Assembly (NCBI GenBank): GCA_001704575.1
Contig: MCAW01000001.1
Location: forward strand, 245,876-309,875
Origin: Methylophilales bacterium LSUCC0135
GTDB lineage: Bacteria; Pseudomonadota; Gammaproteobacteria; Burkholderiales; Methylophilaceae
Direction of reading: 5' to 3'
DNA length: 64,000 nucleotides
Part shown: positions 56,540 through 64,000 of the stretch, piece by piece
How the letters are laid out: every line of letters starts with the position of its first letter
Position numbering within the stretch: position 1 is the first letter of the stretch
Notes under the pieces: generated by a model
Told to the model about the DNA's origin: nothing
The model's input: the letters and a program-made list of their open reading frames with translations, nothing else
Databases searched by the model: none
Made by a program: the position numbers and the translations under genes

Positions 56540-57475
56540 ATGAAATTCGCTTTTTTCTTTCCAGGTCAGGGCTCGCAATCCGTAGGCATGATGCAGGGAT
56601 TCGGCGATCATGCCATCGTCAGACAGACATTCACAGAAGCTTCGGATATCTTGGGGCAGGATTTCTGGCACATGGCGACTGAACCCAATGAGCTACTCAA
56701 CCTGACCGCCAACACACAACCCTTGATGCTGGCTGCCGGCGTCGCTACCTGGCGCCTGTGGCAGGCTGCCGGTGGCGGTTTGCCCAGCGTGATGGCCGGT
56801 CATAGCCTGGGCGAATATACCGCTCTGGTTGCATCGGGCGTGCTGGCTTACCAAGATGCTCTGCCGCTGGTGAGACACCGCGCTGAAGTCATGCAGAACG
56901 CTGTTGCTGAAGGGGTTGGTGCTATGGCGGCCATTCTTGGTCTTGATGATGAGGCGGTGCGTAGCGTTTGTGCTGAAGCGGCACAAGGAGAAGTACTCGA
57001 AGCGGTCAATCTGAATTCGCCGGGGCAAGTCGTCATTGCCGGGCATAAAAATGCTGTCGAGCGCGGTATGGAGCTGGCGAAGTCCAAAGGTGCAAAACGC
57101 GCCTTGCCGTTACCGGTCAGCGTACCGTCCCATTGCGCGCTCATGAAGCCGGCGGCAGATGCGCTCGCGCGTTACCTTGAAACGGTCAACATGAGTGTGG
57201 GACACACCCCTGTTCTGCACAATGCCGATGTTGCCAGCTACAGCGGGCCGGGAAAAATCAAGGACGCCCTAGTCAGGCAGTTGTATAGCCCGGTGCGTTG
57301 GGTGGAGACTGTACAGCGTGTGTATGCGGATTGCGTCACAAACAGTGCCGAATGTGGTCCTGGCAAAGTGCTTGCGGGTCTGGCAAAACGAATCGAGCCG
57401 GGACTTTCGTGCATGGCGCTGACCAGTCTTGAAGCAGTCGACGAAACCCGGTTGCAATTCGGGCAATTACAATAA
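56540..57475 (+). CDS. fabD: Malonyl-CoA:ACP transacylase
   Basis: FabD loads malonyl groups on ACP. The 311-aa protein shows FFPGQGSQSVGM at the start, the nucleophile in GHSLGEYTAL (S89), the partner His in PVSVPSHCALM and the Arg-containing LVRHRAEVMQ. AAGAGG precedes the ATG. fabG follows after 20 nt. Confidence 0.97.
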   Translation: MKFAFFFPGQGSQSVGMMQGFGDHAIVRQTFTEASDILGQDFWHMATEPNELLNLTANTQPLMLAAGVATWRLWQAAGGGLPSVMAGHSLGEYTALVASGVLAYQDALPLVRHRAEVMQNAVAEGVGAMAAILGLDDEAVRSVCAEAAQGEVLEAVNLNSPGQVVIAGHKNAVERGMELAKSKGAKRALPLPVSVPSHCALMKPAADALARYLETVNMSVGHTPVLHNADVASYSGPGKIKDALVRQLYSPVRWVETVQRVYADCVTNSAECGPGKVLAGLAKRIEPGLSCMALTSLEAVDETRLQFGQLQ

Positions 57476-57495
57476 AAAATTTTCAAGGAGGCAAC

Positions 57496-58236
57496 ATGCT
57501 GAATGGTCAAATTGCGCTGATTACCGGCGCAAGCCGCGGAATAGGCGCGGCAATTGCTCTTGAACTGGGCAGACAGGGTGCAACAGTCATTGGAACGGCC
57601 ACCTCAGCCAGCGGTGCAGAGCAAATATCAAAGGCATTGCAGGATGCGCAGATCAAGGGTGCCGGTATGGCGCTGGACGTCAACACTGCGGAGCAGGTCG
57701 AGCAGCTCATGAAAACGATTTCTGCGCAGTTTGGCGATGTCACCATTCTGGTCAACAATGCTGGAATCATTCGCGACACTTTGCTCATGCGCATGAAGGA
57801 TGAGGATTGGGATGCCGTCATGAGCACCAATCTGAAGTCTGTGTTTCGCATGTCTCAAGCCGTTATTCGTCCCATGATGAAAGCCCGTAGCGGGCGTATC
57901 ATCAACATTTCTTCCGTTGTCGGCCACATGGGCAATGCAGGCCAGACCAACTATGCTGCAGCCAAAGCCGGCATGACCGGCTTCACAAAGTCGCTGGCCG
58001 CAGAACTTGGCAGCCGGGGGATCACGGTAAACTGTGTCGCTCCGGGTTTTATCGATACGGACATGACGCGTGAATTGCCGGAAGAACAGCGCCAGGCATT
58101 GTTGCAACACATTCCGCTTGGCCGGTTGGGTCAATCAGCCGAGATAGCAGCAGCGGTGGCGTTTCTGGCTTCGCCCAATGCAGCCTACATTACAGGCGAA
58201 ACTTTGCACGTAAATGGCGGTATGCTGATGGTTTGA
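57496..58236 (+). CDS. fabG: 3-oxoacyl-[ACP] reductase FabG
   Basis: FabG reduces the beta-keto group in each elongation round with NADPH. The 246-aa SDR has TGASRGIG, NNAGI and the full Ser-Tyr-Lys active site (ISSVVG; YAAAKAG), ending YITGETLHVNGGMLMV. AAGGAGGCAAC precedes the ATG. Unlike the YciK-type SDR at 21.6 kb, all catalytic residues are intact. Confidence 0.97.
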   Translation: MLNGQIALITGASRGIGAAIALELGRQGATVIGTATSASGAEQISKALQDAQIKGAGMALDVNTAEQVEQLMKTISAQFGDVTILVNNAGIIRDTLLMRMKDEDWDAVMSTNLKSVFRMSQAVIRPMMKARSGRIINISSVVGHMGNAGQTNYAAAKAGMTGFTKSLAAELGSRGITVNCVAPGFIDTDMTRELPEEQRQALLQHIPLGRLGQSAEIAAAVAFLASPNAAYITGETLHVNGGMLMV

Positions 58237-58266
58237 GATGCCTCAAAAAGAGTGCATTTAAGGTTT

Positions 58267-58294
58267 TTGAATTCCTCAGGACTTTTGTTAGAAT
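58267..58294 (+). promoter_or_regulatory. Promoter of acpP
   Basis: TTGAAT (58267-58272), 16-nt spacer, TAGAAT (58289-58294) with a TG extension. It would give a ~37-nt leader and allow the high, separate expression usual for acpP. Confidence 0.65.
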
Positions 58295-58337
58295 AGCCTG
58301 AGTTTTATAAGCTTGTATTTTTAAAAGGGGTATTTAG

Positions 58338-58574
58338 ATGTCTGACATCGAACAACGCGTTAAAAAAATCGTTGCTGAGCAACTGGGTGCTAATGAGGCT
58401 GATGTGAAGAACACCTCCTCCTTCGTGGACGATCTGGGCGCTGACTCACTCGACACTGTTGAGCTTGTAATGGCTCTGGAAGAGGAGTTTGACTGCGAAA
58501 TCCCGGATGAAGAAGCCGAAAAGATCACTAACGTACAGCAAGCGATTGACTACGTTTCAGCCAATCTCAAGTAA
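58338..58574 (+). CDS. acpP: Acyl carrier protein
   Basis: ACP carries growing acyl chains on phosphopantetheine. The 78-aa acidic protein has the attachment motif GADSLDTVE (S37) and the typical start [24 protein letters not shown] lies before the ATG. It lies between fabG and fabF with its own promoter and a following hairpin. Confidence 0.98.
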   Translation: MSDIEQRVKKIVAEQLGANEADVKNTSSFVDDLGADSLDTVELVMALEEEFDCEIPDEEAEKITNVQQAIDYVSANLK

Positions 58575-58598
58575 TCCCCACAGTTTAATCAATCTGAA

Positions 58599-58624
58599 TA
58601 AAGAGCGCTTTATGGCGCTCTTTA
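58599..58624 (+). terminator. Hairpin between acpP and fabF
   Basis: AAAGAGCGC-TTTATG-GCGCTCTTT, a 9-bp stem ending 11 nt before the fabF ATG. It is a weak terminator form (short T-run) and may attenuate read-through into fabF. Confidence 0.6.
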
Positions 58625-58634
58625 CATATAAAGC

Positions 58635-59867
58635 ATGCAAAAACGAAGAGTGGTAGTCACAGGTCTCGGTATTGTTTCACCGGTAGGTATTGGTGTTGAG
58701 ACAGCCTGGAGCAATCTCGTCGCCGGAAAGTCCGGTATCACCCGAATCAGCAAGTTCGATCCGAGCAATTTCGCCTCCCAGGTAGCCGGGGAGGTGAAGG
58801 ATTTTGATGTATTGCAGTATCTGTCGGCCAAGGATGCTCGCCGCATGGACCTGTTCATCCAGTATGGCCTTGCTGCAGGTATTGAAGCAGTAAAGGATTC
58901 CGGCCTTGTAGTCACTGAGGAAAATGCAGAACGCATCGGCGTTTCCATCGGCTCTGGAATAGGTGGCTTACGTCTCATTGAAGAAACCAATGACACCTAT
59001 GATGACGGTGGCCCACGCAAGATATCGCCGTTTTTCATCCCCGGTACCATCATTAACATGATTTCCGGCAACCTGTCGATCATGTACGGTTTCAAGGGCC
59101 CGAATGTTTCTATCGTCACTGCATGCACTACTGGAACGCATTCGATTGGAGACGCCGCCCGCATGATTGAATACGGCGATGCAGATGTCATGGTGGCAGG
59201 TGGATCTGAAGCTGCGATCACGGAACTGGCAGTAGGTGGGTTTGCTGCAGCCAAGGCGCTGTCGGGCCGCAATGATGACCCGACAACCGCCAGCCGCCCC
59301 TGGGATCGCGATCGTGATGGCTTTGTCATCGGCGAAGGCGCTGGCGTGATGGTGCTCGAAGAATACGAGTCGGCTAAGAAACGTGGCGCAAAAATATACG
59401 CAGAGTTGGCTGGCTACGGCATGAGTGCCGATGCCTACCATATGACAGCGCCCAACATGGACGGGCCGCGCCGTTCCATGCGTAACGCCATGCAGAACGC
59501 CGGCATCGACCCTTCGCAAGTCCAGTTCATCAATGCGCACGGAACATCAACACCGCTTGGCGATACCAACGAGTCGAATGCCATTAAAGCCGCATTTGGC
59601 GATCATGCGAAGCAACTGGTCATCAATTCGACCAAATCCATGACCGGACATCTGCTTGGTGGCGCCGGAGGTCTCGAATCGGTATTTACCGTTCTGTCAA
59701 TCCATCATCAGATTTCACCGCCAACCATCAACATATTCGATCAGGATCCGGAATGTGACCTCGATTACTGCGCCAACACGGCACGTGAACTGAAAATCGA
59801 GTTTGCGTTGAAGAATAATTTCGGTTTTGGCGGCACCAACGGTAGCTTGGTATTCAAAAAAATCTAA
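58635..59867 (+). CDS. fabF: 3-oxoacyl-[ACP] synthase II (FabF)
   Basis: FabF elongates acyl-ACP with malonyl-ACP. The 410-aa protein has the Cys-His-His triad: [10 protein letters not shown] (C164), [12 protein letters not shown] and [15 protein letters not shown]. The [11 protein letters not shown] end is standard. No Shine-Dalgarno is visible; a hairpin lies directly upstream, which may affect initiation. It is followed by a 358-bp gene-free stretch before pabC. Confidence 0.97.
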   Translation: MQKRRVVVTGLGIVSPVGIGVETAWSNLVAGKSGITRISKFDPSNFASQVAGEVKDFDVLQYLSAKDARRMDLFIQYGLAAGIEAVKDSGLVVTEENAERIGVSIGSGIGGLRLIEETNDTYDDGGPRKISPFFIPGTIINMISGNLSIMYGFKGPNVSIVTACTTGTHSIGDAARMIEYGDADVMVAGGSEAAITELAVGGFAAAKALSGRNDDPTTASRPWDRDRDGFVIGEGAGVMVLEEYESAKKRGAKIYAELAGYGMSADAYHMTAPNMDGPRRSMRNAMQNAGIDPSQVQFINAHGTSTPLGDTNESNAIKAAFGDHAKQLVINSTKSMTGHLLGGAGGLESVFTVLSIHHQISPPTINIFDQDPECDLDYCANTARELKIEFALKNNFGFGGTNGSLVFKKI

Positions 59868-59925
59868 AGCTTTTATAGTTAACCACTTAGCGCAAAATTC
59901 ATGAAACTGAATTAAAAAAATGCGC

Positions 59926-59934
59926 TTATGCACA
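59926..59934 (+). promoter_or_regulatory. DnaA box 1
   Basis: TTATGCACA, an exact match to the TTATNCACA consensus, inside the ATGAAACTG / CAGTTTCAT inverted repeat. Confidence 0.5.
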
Positions 59935-60010
59935 GTATTGCGGTTTATTGCAGTTTCATGCAGGTATCATCGGTTGATTGATTAGAAAAATTTATAACCA
60001 ATTGATTTTA

Positions 60011-60039
60011 TTGACTTTGTAAATTGTTCAAAATCTAAT
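60011..60039 (+). promoter_or_regulatory. Sigma-70 promoter in the fabF-pabC gap
   Basis: TTGACT (60011-60016), exactly 17 nt, TCTAAT (60034-60039). The predicted start is about 60046. It lies 180 nt before pabC, but a strong terminator comes first. Confidence 0.55.
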
Positions 60040-60045
60040 CACTGC

Positions 60046-60134
60046 AAAAAAAAGCTAATAATTAGCGTAGCTTAGCAGTGCTATTCAAAGGTCATCCACA
60101 AAATTATCCACAGCTTTTGTGGATGACTTTTTTT
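60046..60134 (+). ncRNA. Candidate ~89-nt small RNA ending in a terminator with a DnaA box in its loop
   Basis: The unit starts at the predicted site, contains the hairpin GCTAA-TAA-TTAGC (60054-60066), and ends with a 13-bp stem GTCATCCACAAAA / TTTTGTGGATGAC (60091-60103 / 60115-60127) and seven T residues. The terminator's 11-nt loop contains TTATCCACA. No reading frame of note is present. No similar RNA is known to me. Confidence 0.5.
60104..60112 (+). promoter_or_regulatory. DnaA box 2, in the terminator loop
   Basis: TTATCCACA, the exact high-affinity DnaA sequence. The flanking stem arms contain TCATCCACA (60092-60100) and its inverse TGTGGATGA (60118-60126), each one base off the consensus. 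Confidence 0.5.
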
Positions 60135-60225
60135 GAACGGCATCCCCTGAATAACGCAAGCCTTTCTCCGCCAGCCCGCATGCATTAGGATGGCGTCTTG
60201 TTACCTCGATTACTGAGCCTGCTGC

Positions 60226-61053
60226 ATGACAATCACGGCAATACATGAATACCTGATTAACGGAAGCAAATCTGCCTCGCTCTCGCCGTTTGACCGTGGC
60301 TTTGCCTATGGAGACGGGGTATTCAGAACCTTGGCCGTGCAGAATGCCTGCGCACATGACTGGCAGCTTCATTTCGCCAAACTGGTTCATGATTGCAATG
60401 TACTGGGCATTGTTTGTCCGTCGAGCCAGATTTTGCTCAATGATATAGATCGCCTGTTTGCGGGCAATCAGACCAAGGCCGTGGCTAAAATCATCGTGAC
60501 TCGCGGTGAAGGAGATCGCGGCTATTCGATGCCTTCGCTGGCGCAGCCTACGCGAGTGGTCATCAAATCAGCCTTTCCGTCTTATCCGGCCGAGGCGTTC
60601 GAATATGGTGTGCGCCTGTTTATATGTCAGACCAGACTGGGTTTTCAACCAAGACTGGCTGGAATCAAACACCTTAACCGGCTCGAAAATGTGCTGGCGC
60701 GTGCGGAGTGGAACGATCCGGCAATTGCCGATGGGCTCATGCTGGATATGGAAGGAAATGTCATTGAGTGCGTCATGAGCAATATTTTTGCCCGTTACGG
60801 CCAAACATTGGTAACGCCAGAACTCAATCGTTGCGGCGTTGCCGGCATGACACGTCAACGCATACTCGAACTGGCACCTGCCATGGCATATCGCACGGAA
60901 ATTCGCCAAATTGCGCTTGAAGAACTGATGGATGCGGATGAAATCATGATATGCAACAGCTTGTTTGGCGCCTGGCAGGTGAGAGCGATCGCAGGAAAAT
61001 CGTGGAAAGCGCAATCGCTCGCCAGTCAATTCAGAACACTTTTACGGGAATAG
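60226..61053 (+). CDS. pabC: Aminodeoxychorismate lyase
   Basis: PabC splits 4-amino-4-deoxychorismate to p-aminobenzoate and pyruvate for folate. The 275-aa fold-type IV PLP protein has DRGFAYGDGVFRTL, the PLP Lys in GIKHLNRLENVLAR, the ribose-phosphate side EGNVIECVMSNIF and GMTRQRILELA. Its place before mltG-tmk-holB is the standard order. D-amino acid or branched-chain transaminases of the same fold are less likely given this context. Confidence 0.94.
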   Translation: MTITAIHEYLINGSKSASLSPFDRGFAYGDGVFRTLAVQNACAHDWQLHFAKLVHDCNVLGIVCPSSQILLNDIDRLFAGNQTKAVAKIIVTRGEGDRGYSMPSLAQPTRVVIKSAFPSYPAEAFEYGVRLFICQTRLGFQPRLAGIKHLNRLENVLARAEWNDPAIADGLMLDMEGNVIECVMSNIFARYGQTLVTPELNRCGVAGMTRQRILELAPAMAYRTEIRQIALEELMDADEIMICNSLFGAWQVRAIAGKSWKAQSLASQFRTLLRE

Positions 61054-61054
61054 C

Positions 61055-62062
61055 ATGCGTTTAATCAATCGACTTATCATTGTTTGCCTGCTGCTGACAG
61101 CAGTATTCACAGGCTGGATGCTATATTTTGCAAACTCACCGGTGGTACTCAAGGAAGATGTTGTCGAGATCGATCTCAGATCGGGCAGTAGCCTGCGCAG
61201 CATTTCCAGCCAATTGGTTGAACAGGGTGTGCTCTCCAACGCCTGGAGCTTTGAACTGCTGGTCAGGGCGATGGGGATGGCAGGAGAGATCAAAGCGGGC
61301 AATTACCTGATCGAACGCGGCATCACGCCATACGACCTGTTCGAAATCATTACCATCGGCAAGACTACACAGGCTGGCATCACCTTTATCGAAGGCTGGA
61401 CTTTCCAGCAGATGCGCGCCGCAATGATGGCCAACGATGCCATTAAACATACGACGATCGCCTATACCGATCAGCAGATACTGGAAAATATCGGAGCGGC
61501 CGAATCGCATGCCGAAGGCTTGTTTTTCCCTGACACCTATTTTTTCAGCCGTGGCATGTCAGATCAGGAAATCCTCAAACGTGCTTACTACGCCATGCAA
61601 GGCCGGTTGAAAGAAGCCTGGGAAACAAGAGAACCAGGATTACCTTACAACACCCCATATGAAGCGTTGATCATGGCATCCATTATCGAAAAGGAAACCG
61701 GACGTGCCGATGAGCGCAAGATGATCGCAGGCGTTTTCGTCAATCGTTTGCGTATCGGCATGCGTCTGCAAACCGATCCTACTGTGATTTATGGTATGGG
61801 TGAGCGCTTTGACGGCAATATCCGCAAGAAGGATCTGCAGATTGATACCGCCTACAACACTTATACCAGAAGCGGCCTGCCGCCAACGCCGATTGCAATG
61901 CCCGGGCTCGCCTCGATCGACGCTGCCTTGCACCCGGCCAAAACCAAAGCGCTGTATTTTGTTGGCAAAGGCGATGGCAGCCACGCGTTTTCATCGACAT
62001 TGGCCGAACACAATCGCGCAGTAGTCAAATACCAGCTCAGGAGAAATCAGGGTGCGCGGTAA
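61055..62062 (+). CDS. mltG: Endolytic murein transglycosylase MltG
   Basis: MltG cuts nascent glycan strands at the inner membrane. The 335-aa protein has one N-terminal membrane segment (about residues 8-26), a LysM-like region and the YceG catalytic domain with the Glu in [13 protein letters not shown] and the segments [30 protein letters not shown] and [18 protein letters not shown]. It starts 1 nt after the pabC stop and overlaps tmk by 11 nt. Confidence 0.96.
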   Translation: MRLINRLIIVCLLLTAVFTGWMLYFANSPVVLKEDVVEIDLRSGSSLRSISSQLVEQGVLSNAWSFELLVRAMGMAGEIKAGNYLIERGITPYDLFEIITIGKTTQAGITFIEGWTFQQMRAAMMANDAIKHTTIAYTDQQILENIGAAESHAEGLFFPDTYFFSRGMSDQEILKRAYYAMQGRLKEAWETREPGLPYNTPYEALIMASIIEKETGRADERKMIAGVFVNRLRIGMRLQTDPTVIYGMGERFDGNIRKKDLQIDTAYNTYTRSGLPPTPIAMPGLASIDAALHPAKTKALYFVGKGDGSHAFSSTLAEHNRAVVKYQLRRNQGAR

Positions 62063-62657
62063 ATTCATTACACTGGAGGGTATGGACGGCGCCGGAAAAA
62101 GCACTCATATCCCAACCATTATTGGTGCGCTGAAATCTGCCGGTCATCGGGTAATCAGCACGCGCGAACCGGGCGGCACCAGTCTTGGCGAACACCTGCG
62201 CGAAATACTTCTGCATGAAGCGATGCATCCGGAAACCGAAGCATTGTTAATGTTTGCCGCACGCCGCCAGCATATTGCCGAAGTGATAGAGCCGGCGCTG
62301 TCGGAGGGTGCTTTCGTGGTTTCCGACCGATTCTCGGATGCCAGCTTTGCCTATCAACATGGTGCGCGCGGCGTGACTGCCAACAAGATTCTTCAACTCG
62401 AGGCCTGGGTGCATCCGCATTTGCAGCCTGACCTCACCATTCTGTTTGATGTGCCAGTCGAGGTGAGCATGGCCCGGCTGGCTGGCGCCCGCAGTCCGGA
62501 CAAGTTCGAGCAGCAAAACGCTGAGTTTTTTAACCGTATCAGGAACGCCTATCTGCAACGCGCCGCAGAATCGCCGGGGCGCTTTCGCGTCATTGACGGC
62601 AATCAACCGATTGCTTCAGTAGAACAATCCCTGCTGGACATCATTGCGAAGTTGTAA
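62052..62657 (+). CDS. tmk: Thymidylate kinase
   Basis: Tmk phosphorylates dTMP to dTDP. The 201-aa P-loop protein has [39 protein letters not shown] and the lid region [13 protein letters not shown]. The start is GTG at 62052, inside the end of mltG; the upstream CAGGAG is within that gene. holB follows after 7 nt. Confidence 0.96.
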   Translation: MRGKFITLEGMDGAGKSTHIPTIIGALKSAGHRVISTREPGGTSLGEHLREILLHEAMHPETEALLMFAARRQHIAEVIEPALSEGAFVVSDRFSDASFAYQHGARGVTANKILQLEAWVHPHLQPDLTILFDVPVEVSMARLAGARSPDKFEQQNAEFFNRIRNAYLQRAAESPGRFRVIDGNQPIASVEQSLLDIIAKL

Positions 62658-62664
62658 TCTCATC

Positions 62665-63669
62665 ATGTCTGTCTATCCCTGGCAATCGGAGCTTTTACAA
62701 AAACTCTCGGATGATCGCGCTCGTATGCCGCATGCGATCCTGCTGTATGGAAGCAGCGGCATAGGCAAATATGATTTTGCCCGGCAACTGGCAAAATCGC
62801 TGCTATGCCTTACACCCGTCGCCAGCGGTGAGCCATGCGAAACCTGTGCCAGTTGTGGCTGGTATCTGCAAGACAACCACCCGGATTTTCGCCTGCTGAC
62901 ACCAGAGCAGGATGCAGAGAATGAGCAGAATTCCGCGGCAGCCAAAAAAAATGCTCGAAAAACTCAGATCAGCGTTGCCCAGGTGCGTGAGCTTGGCAGT
63001 TTTCTGGAATTATCAAGCCACCAGAGCAATGGCTTGAGGGTTGTCCTGATCGAGCCTGCCGAATCGCTCAATGCTGCGTCAGCAAACAGCCTGCTGAAAA
63101 TGCTCGAAGAGCCGCCAGCCGGCGTGATTTTCATTCTGGTCAGCCACCAGATCAACCGTTTGCTGCCTACCATCATCAGTCGCTGCCGCAAGATCGATAT
63201 GCCTTTCCCGGACCGTGCAACTGCACTTGCCTGGCTGAATCAGCAAGGAATGAAAAATGCAGAGCAGCTGCTGGATTATTATGGTGGTGCACCGCTGAAT
63301 GTTGTCAGGAACAACGGGCAGGATGCCGGTACGGAAAGTGCAAACCTCTTTTTGCAAGGCAACAACCTGGATCCTTTTCTTGCAGCATCAAAAAGTGTTC
63401 TGCTCGGAATGGAAGTCGCGCTCGATGCACTGCAGAAATGGGTTTACGACCTGTTATCCGCCCGTCTGACAGGTCAGGTGCGTTACTACAACCGGCATGC
63501 AACGGCTTTGCAAGCCCTGAGCAAGGAGGTAGACTTGAGCATGTTGCTGGATTTCCAGCGTCAGCTTGATGAAGCCAGAAAGTCCGCCAACCACCCATTG
63601 AACAATGAGTTGCAGCTTGAAACAATTTTTCTTACTTATACCCAATTGTTTATGAAAAAGACCGGATAA
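62665..63669 (+). CDS. holB: DNA polymerase III delta' subunit
   Basis: The delta' subunit is part of the clamp loader. The 334-aa AAA+ protein has a P-loop-like GSSGIGKY, a zinc module with CETCASC, the VRELGSFLELSSHQSNGLRVVLIEPAESLNAASANSLLKMLEEPP segment and the SRCRK sensor motif. The ATG at 62665 gives MSVYPWQSELL; a frame start at 62644 would overlap tmk. pilZ follows after 4 nt. Confidence 0.95.
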   Translation: MSVYPWQSELLQKLSDDRARMPHAILLYGSSGIGKYDFARQLAKSLLCLTPVASGEPCETCASCGWYLQDNHPDFRLLTPEQDAENEQNSAAAKKNARKTQISVAQVRELGSFLELSSHQSNGLRVVLIEPAESLNAASANSLLKMLEEPPAGVIFILVSHQINRLLPTIISRCRKIDMPFPDRATALAWLNQQGMKNAEQLLDYYGGAPLNVVRNNGQDAGTESANLFLQGNNLDPFLAASKSVLLGMEVALDALQKWVYDLLSARLTGQVRYYNRHATALQALSKEVDLSMLLDFQRQLDEARKSANHPLNNELQLETIFLTYTQLFMKKTG

Positions 63670-63673
63670 AACG

Positions 63674-64000
63674 ATGTCTGCACCGAGCCCGGAAGAGAAA
63701 GCTGCCCCTAGTGCAAAACCCGGTGTTTTGTCTCTGGCGATCAAGGAAAAGGCCGCGCTTTACGCCTCTTACATGCCTTTTATCAAGAATGGCGGTCTTT
63801 TCATCCCCACCAATAAAAGCTTCAAAATAGGCGACGAAGTCTTTATGTTGTTAAGCCTGCTTGACGACCCGATCAAGCTGAAGGTGGTCGGCCATGTCAT
63901 CTGGATTACTCCCATGACCCAAGGCAACAGACCGCAAGGGATCGGGGTTCAGTTCAGTGAAAAGGACGGCGGGCAGGAAGCCAGAAACAAAATCGAAGGC
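63674..64000 (+). CDS. pilZ: PilZ domain protein, 3' end outside window
   Basis: The first 109 codons are visible and the frame is open to the window edge. The fold matches type IV pilus assembly PilZ: a variable start, then LSLAIKEKAALYASYMPFIKNGGLFIPT, the beta barrel with VGHVIWITPM and GIGVQFSEKDG. This group usually lacks the RxxxR c-di-GMP site, and I see none here. The holB-pilZ order is conserved in proteobacteria and supports the name. Only a few residues are probably missing. Confidence 0.9.
   Translation, partial: MSAPSPEEKAAPSAKPGVLSLAIKEKAALYASYMPFIKNGGLFIPTNKSFKIGDEVFMLLSLLDDPIKLKVVGHVIWITPMTQGNRPQGIGVQFSEKDGGQEARNKIEG

Larger units (their letters stand above)
59868..60225 (+). 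other. AT-rich gene-free region with DnaA boxes, inverted repeats and a small-RNA unit
   Basis: No gene of note is in this 358-bp stretch. It holds two exact DnaA-box sequences, an inverted repeat ATGAAACTG / CAGTTTCAT (59901-59909 / 59951-59959) around one of them, an AT-rich core (about 59980-60060), and a promoter-terminator pair that predicts a small RNA. The last 90 bp before pabC show no clear element. Confidence 0.6.

Noticed and set aside
59868-60134. Chromosomal replication origin
   Set aside because: DnaA boxes and AT-rich DNA are present, but dnaA, dnaN, gyrB, rpmH or parAB are not nearby, and two exact boxes are too few for a typical oriC.

Overview
This 64 kb window looks like core chromosome of a betaproteobacterium. 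The signs are priB between rpsF and rpsR, the gloB / methyltransferase / rnhA / dnaQ block, a small RsmI-like paralogue near maf, and the order yceD-rpmF-plsX-fabHDG-acpP-fabF-pabC-mltG-tmk-holB-pilZ. A free-living member of the Nitrosomonadales / Gallionellales type is a reasonable guess, because squalene genes (hpnCDE), a two-subunit biotin carboxylase of the pyruvate carboxylase type and small c-type haem proteins are present. I cannot fix the genus. I see no transposase, integrase, phage gene or CRISPR array.

Layout. 1-5 kb: the end of ppiD, fabI, and a peptide ABC transporter (two permeases and a lipoprotein binding protein) with no ATPase gene beside it. 5-14 kb: mltD, gloB, a methyltransferase, rnhA, a DnaQ-type exonuclease, queD, a histone-deacetylase-fold hydrolase, rsgA, a small cytochrome c, an M48 protease and orn. 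14-16 kb: glgA and crcB. 16-22 kb: rpsF-priB-rpsR-rplI, then dnaB-alr-radA. 21.6-25.4 kb: a YciK-type SDR followed by hpnE-hpnD-hpnC in one minus-strand operon. 25.5-27.4 kb: mtnP-def, then a 195-bp tandem repeat leading into tRNA-Ser(UGA). 27.5-32.2 kb: an SDR, an HU-type protein, and glnD-map on the minus strand. 32.2-46.7 kb: a long plus-strand run, rpsB-tsf-pyrH-frr-uppS-cdsA-dxr-rseP-bamA-skp-lpxD-fabZ-lpxA-lpxB-rnhB. It joins translation factors, isoprenoid and phospholipid precursors, outer-membrane assembly and lipid A synthesis. 46.7-53.6 kb, minus strand: a haem-binding DUF3365 protein, an RsmI-like methyltransferase, a DUF4139 protein, maf and the two pyruvate carboxylase subunits. 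53.6-64 kb: the fatty-acid synthesis cluster through to a truncated pilZ.

The genes are ordinary housekeeping genes. The unusual material is in the gaps. (1) Between orn and glgA the minus strand has a near-consensus sigma-54 promoter exactly placed to make a ~62-nt RNA with two CUCC-type anti-Shine-Dalgarno segments and its own terminator. (2) Upstream of tRNA-Ser there are two full copies and one partial copy of a 195-bp repeat. Each full copy carries the 5' half of the tRNA, split in the D-loop by a 57-bp palindrome-rich insertion. (3) The AT-rich fabF-pabC gap holds two exact DnaA boxes and a well-formed sigma-70 promoter / terminator pair that predicts a small RNA, with one DnaA box in the terminator loop. 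One protein anomaly stands out: the YciK-type SDR has His where the catalytic Tyr should be.
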